Shown here: positions 6,397 through 6,989 of the stretch, piece after piece
Layout: each line of letters starts with the position of its first letter
Numbering within the stretch: position 1 is the first letter of the stretch
Assembly (NCBI GenBank): GCA_003451715.1
Contig: DMJN01000133.1
Coordinates: 1 to 6,989 of the forward strand
DNA length: 6,989 nt
Source: Gammaproteobacteria bacterium
GTDB taxonomy: Bacteria; Pseudomonadota; Gammaproteobacteria; Pseudomonadales; Pseudohongiellaceae
Reading direction: 5' to 3'
Translations under genes and position numbers: made by a program
Notes under the pieces: generated by a model
Told to the model about the DNA's origin: nothing
The model's input: the letters and a program-made list of their open reading frames with translations, nothing else
The model's database searches: none

Positions 6397-6413
6397 CCAT
6401 GAACACTTCATGG
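6397..6413. repeat. perfect 7-bp inverted repeat upstream of the three-gene cluster
   Basis: CCATGAA (6397-6403) and TTCATGG (6407-6413) are perfect inverted copies around CAC. Flanking AATCC (6390-6394) and GGATT (6412-6416) allow an alternative, longer bulged hairpin. It lies in the 238-bp gap between the ETF-QO gene and the cluster, just downstream of a possible promoter. No T run follows, so a terminator is unlikely; a regulator site or leader structure is possible. Confidence 0.4.
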
Positions 6414-6423
6414 ATTCCCGGAT

Positions 6424-6432
6424 ACTTTAGCA
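6424..6432 (-). promoter_or_regulatory. candidate extended -10 promoter for the three-gene cluster
   Basis: On the minus strand TGC followed by TAAAGT (6424-6429) resembles an extended -10 element. No good -35 box is found at the right distance. Transcription would start near 6417, about 130 bases before the first gene of the cluster. This is the best candidate I can see in the gap, but it is weak; read-through from the ETF-QO gene is the alternative. Confidence 0.3.
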
Positions 6433-6524
6433 TGCCAATCGGAGCCCCTTAAAGCTGAAATGAGCAAATTGAGGTGCTATTGGGCCCGGTTTAATCGAGG
6501 GTCTTCAGGATCTACAGAACCACA

Positions 6525-6989
6525 CTACATGGCTGGATAGTTAGGACCACCACCGCCTTCGGGGACTACCCAGTGGATGTTCTGGGCTGGATCCTTGATG
6601 TCGCAAGTCTTGCAGTGCACGCAGTTCTGGGAATTGATCTGGAACTTCATGGCACCATCGGATGCCTCAACCACCTCATAGACGCCGGCCGGACAGTAGT
6701 GCTGTGCCGGCTCACCGTACTTCGGCAGATTAACATCGATCGGAATGCTGGCATCGGCTAGCTGCAGATGACAGGGTTGATCTTCGGCGTGGTTGGTATT
6801 GGACAGGAATACCGAGGATGGCTTGTCAAAACTGATCTTGCCATCGGGTTTCGGGTATTCAATCTTCTCGCATTCCGCAGCCGGTTTTAATTGCTCGTGG
6901 TCTTTGGAGCCGTCACGGAACGTCAGTGGAAACTTGCCGAAGAATATATTCTGTTCGATGAATACCAGGGCACTGCCCAGCCAGAATCC
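6525..6989 (-). CDS. etfD: electron transfer flavoprotein-ubiquinone oxidoreductase (ETF-QO), C-terminal part
   Basis: The last 154 codons are present; the 5' part lies beyond the right edge, so the gene is partial because of the window and not broken. ETF-QO is a membrane-associated flavoprotein with one 4Fe-4S cluster. It takes electrons from reduced ETF (from acyl-CoA and other dehydrogenases) and reduces ubiquinone. The visible part has FKFPLTF-like and [21 protein letters not shown] segments. It then shows the cluster cysteines: Cys99 in YCPAGVYE and Cys123, Cys126 and Cys129 in [17 protein letters not shown], counted from the first visible codon. The end [10 protein letters not shown] is typical. 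The stop is TAG at 6525-6527. No obvious terminator follows. The identification is firm; the gene symbol is less standardised. Confidence 0.95.
   Translation of the reverse strand, partial: GFWLGSALVFIEQNIFFGKFPLTFRDGSKDHEQLKPAAECEKIEYPKPDGKISFDKPSSVFLSNTNHAEDQPCHLQLADASIPIDVNLPKYGEPAQHYCPAGVYEVVEASDGAMKFQINSQNCVHCKTCDIKDPAQNIHWVVPEGGGGPNYPAM

Noticed and set aside
6314..6433. A 39-codon minus-strand open frame in the gap upstream of the three-gene cluster
   Set aside because: It begins with ATG but its AAGGGG is about 11 bases away, its start lies next to the only promoter candidate, and the peptide shows no recognisable feature.

Overview
The window looks like chromosomal DNA of an aerobic gammaproteobacterium, possibly a marine one. 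The evidence is the divergent ispB / rplU-rpmA arrangement, an IspB-type polyprenyl diphosphate synthase with the same length as the E. coli protein as I recall it (323 aa), and an electron transfer flavoprotein-ubiquinone oxidoreductase (ETF-QO) at the right edge. The lineage call comes from gene order and protein recall only. There is no sign of phage, insertion sequence, CRISPR or tRNA.

Left part (1-986). On the minus strand rplU (L21) and rpmA (L27) form a compact two-gene ribosomal unit with good ribosome binding sites. Half of a possible terminator hairpin lies at the left edge. The 347-bp region 640-986 is non-coding and holds two facing-away promoters: one for rplU on minus, followed by a short leader with a hairpin, and one for ispB on plus, with a 12-bp perfect palindrome just after the predicted transcription start.

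Middle (987-1958). ispB on the plus strand has both aspartate-rich motifs and should make the polyprenyl side chain of ubiquinone. It converges on the next gene across 74 bp with no clear terminator.

Right part (2033-6286, minus strand). Three genes for exported proteins are read in the order 6286 to 2033. The first encodes a periplasmic protein with a peptidase-MA/DUF1570-like domain and TPR-like repeats; its HExxH motif reads HHYLH, so the catalytic glutamate is missing. The second overlaps it by 32 bp and is a secreted protein of no family I recognise. The third, after a 65-bp gap containing a perfect 9-bp inverted repeat, is a lipoprotein joining a transglutaminase-like Cys-His-Asp domain to about five TPRs. 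Together they look like a cell-envelope system of unknown function and are the least ordinary part of the window.

Right edge (6525-6989). The last 154 codons of ETF-QO carry the four cysteines of its 4Fe-4S cluster. ETF-QO passes electrons from ETF to ubiquinone, so it uses the quinone whose tail IspB helps to make. A 238-bp gap with an inverted repeat and a weak promoter candidate separates it from the three-gene cluster.
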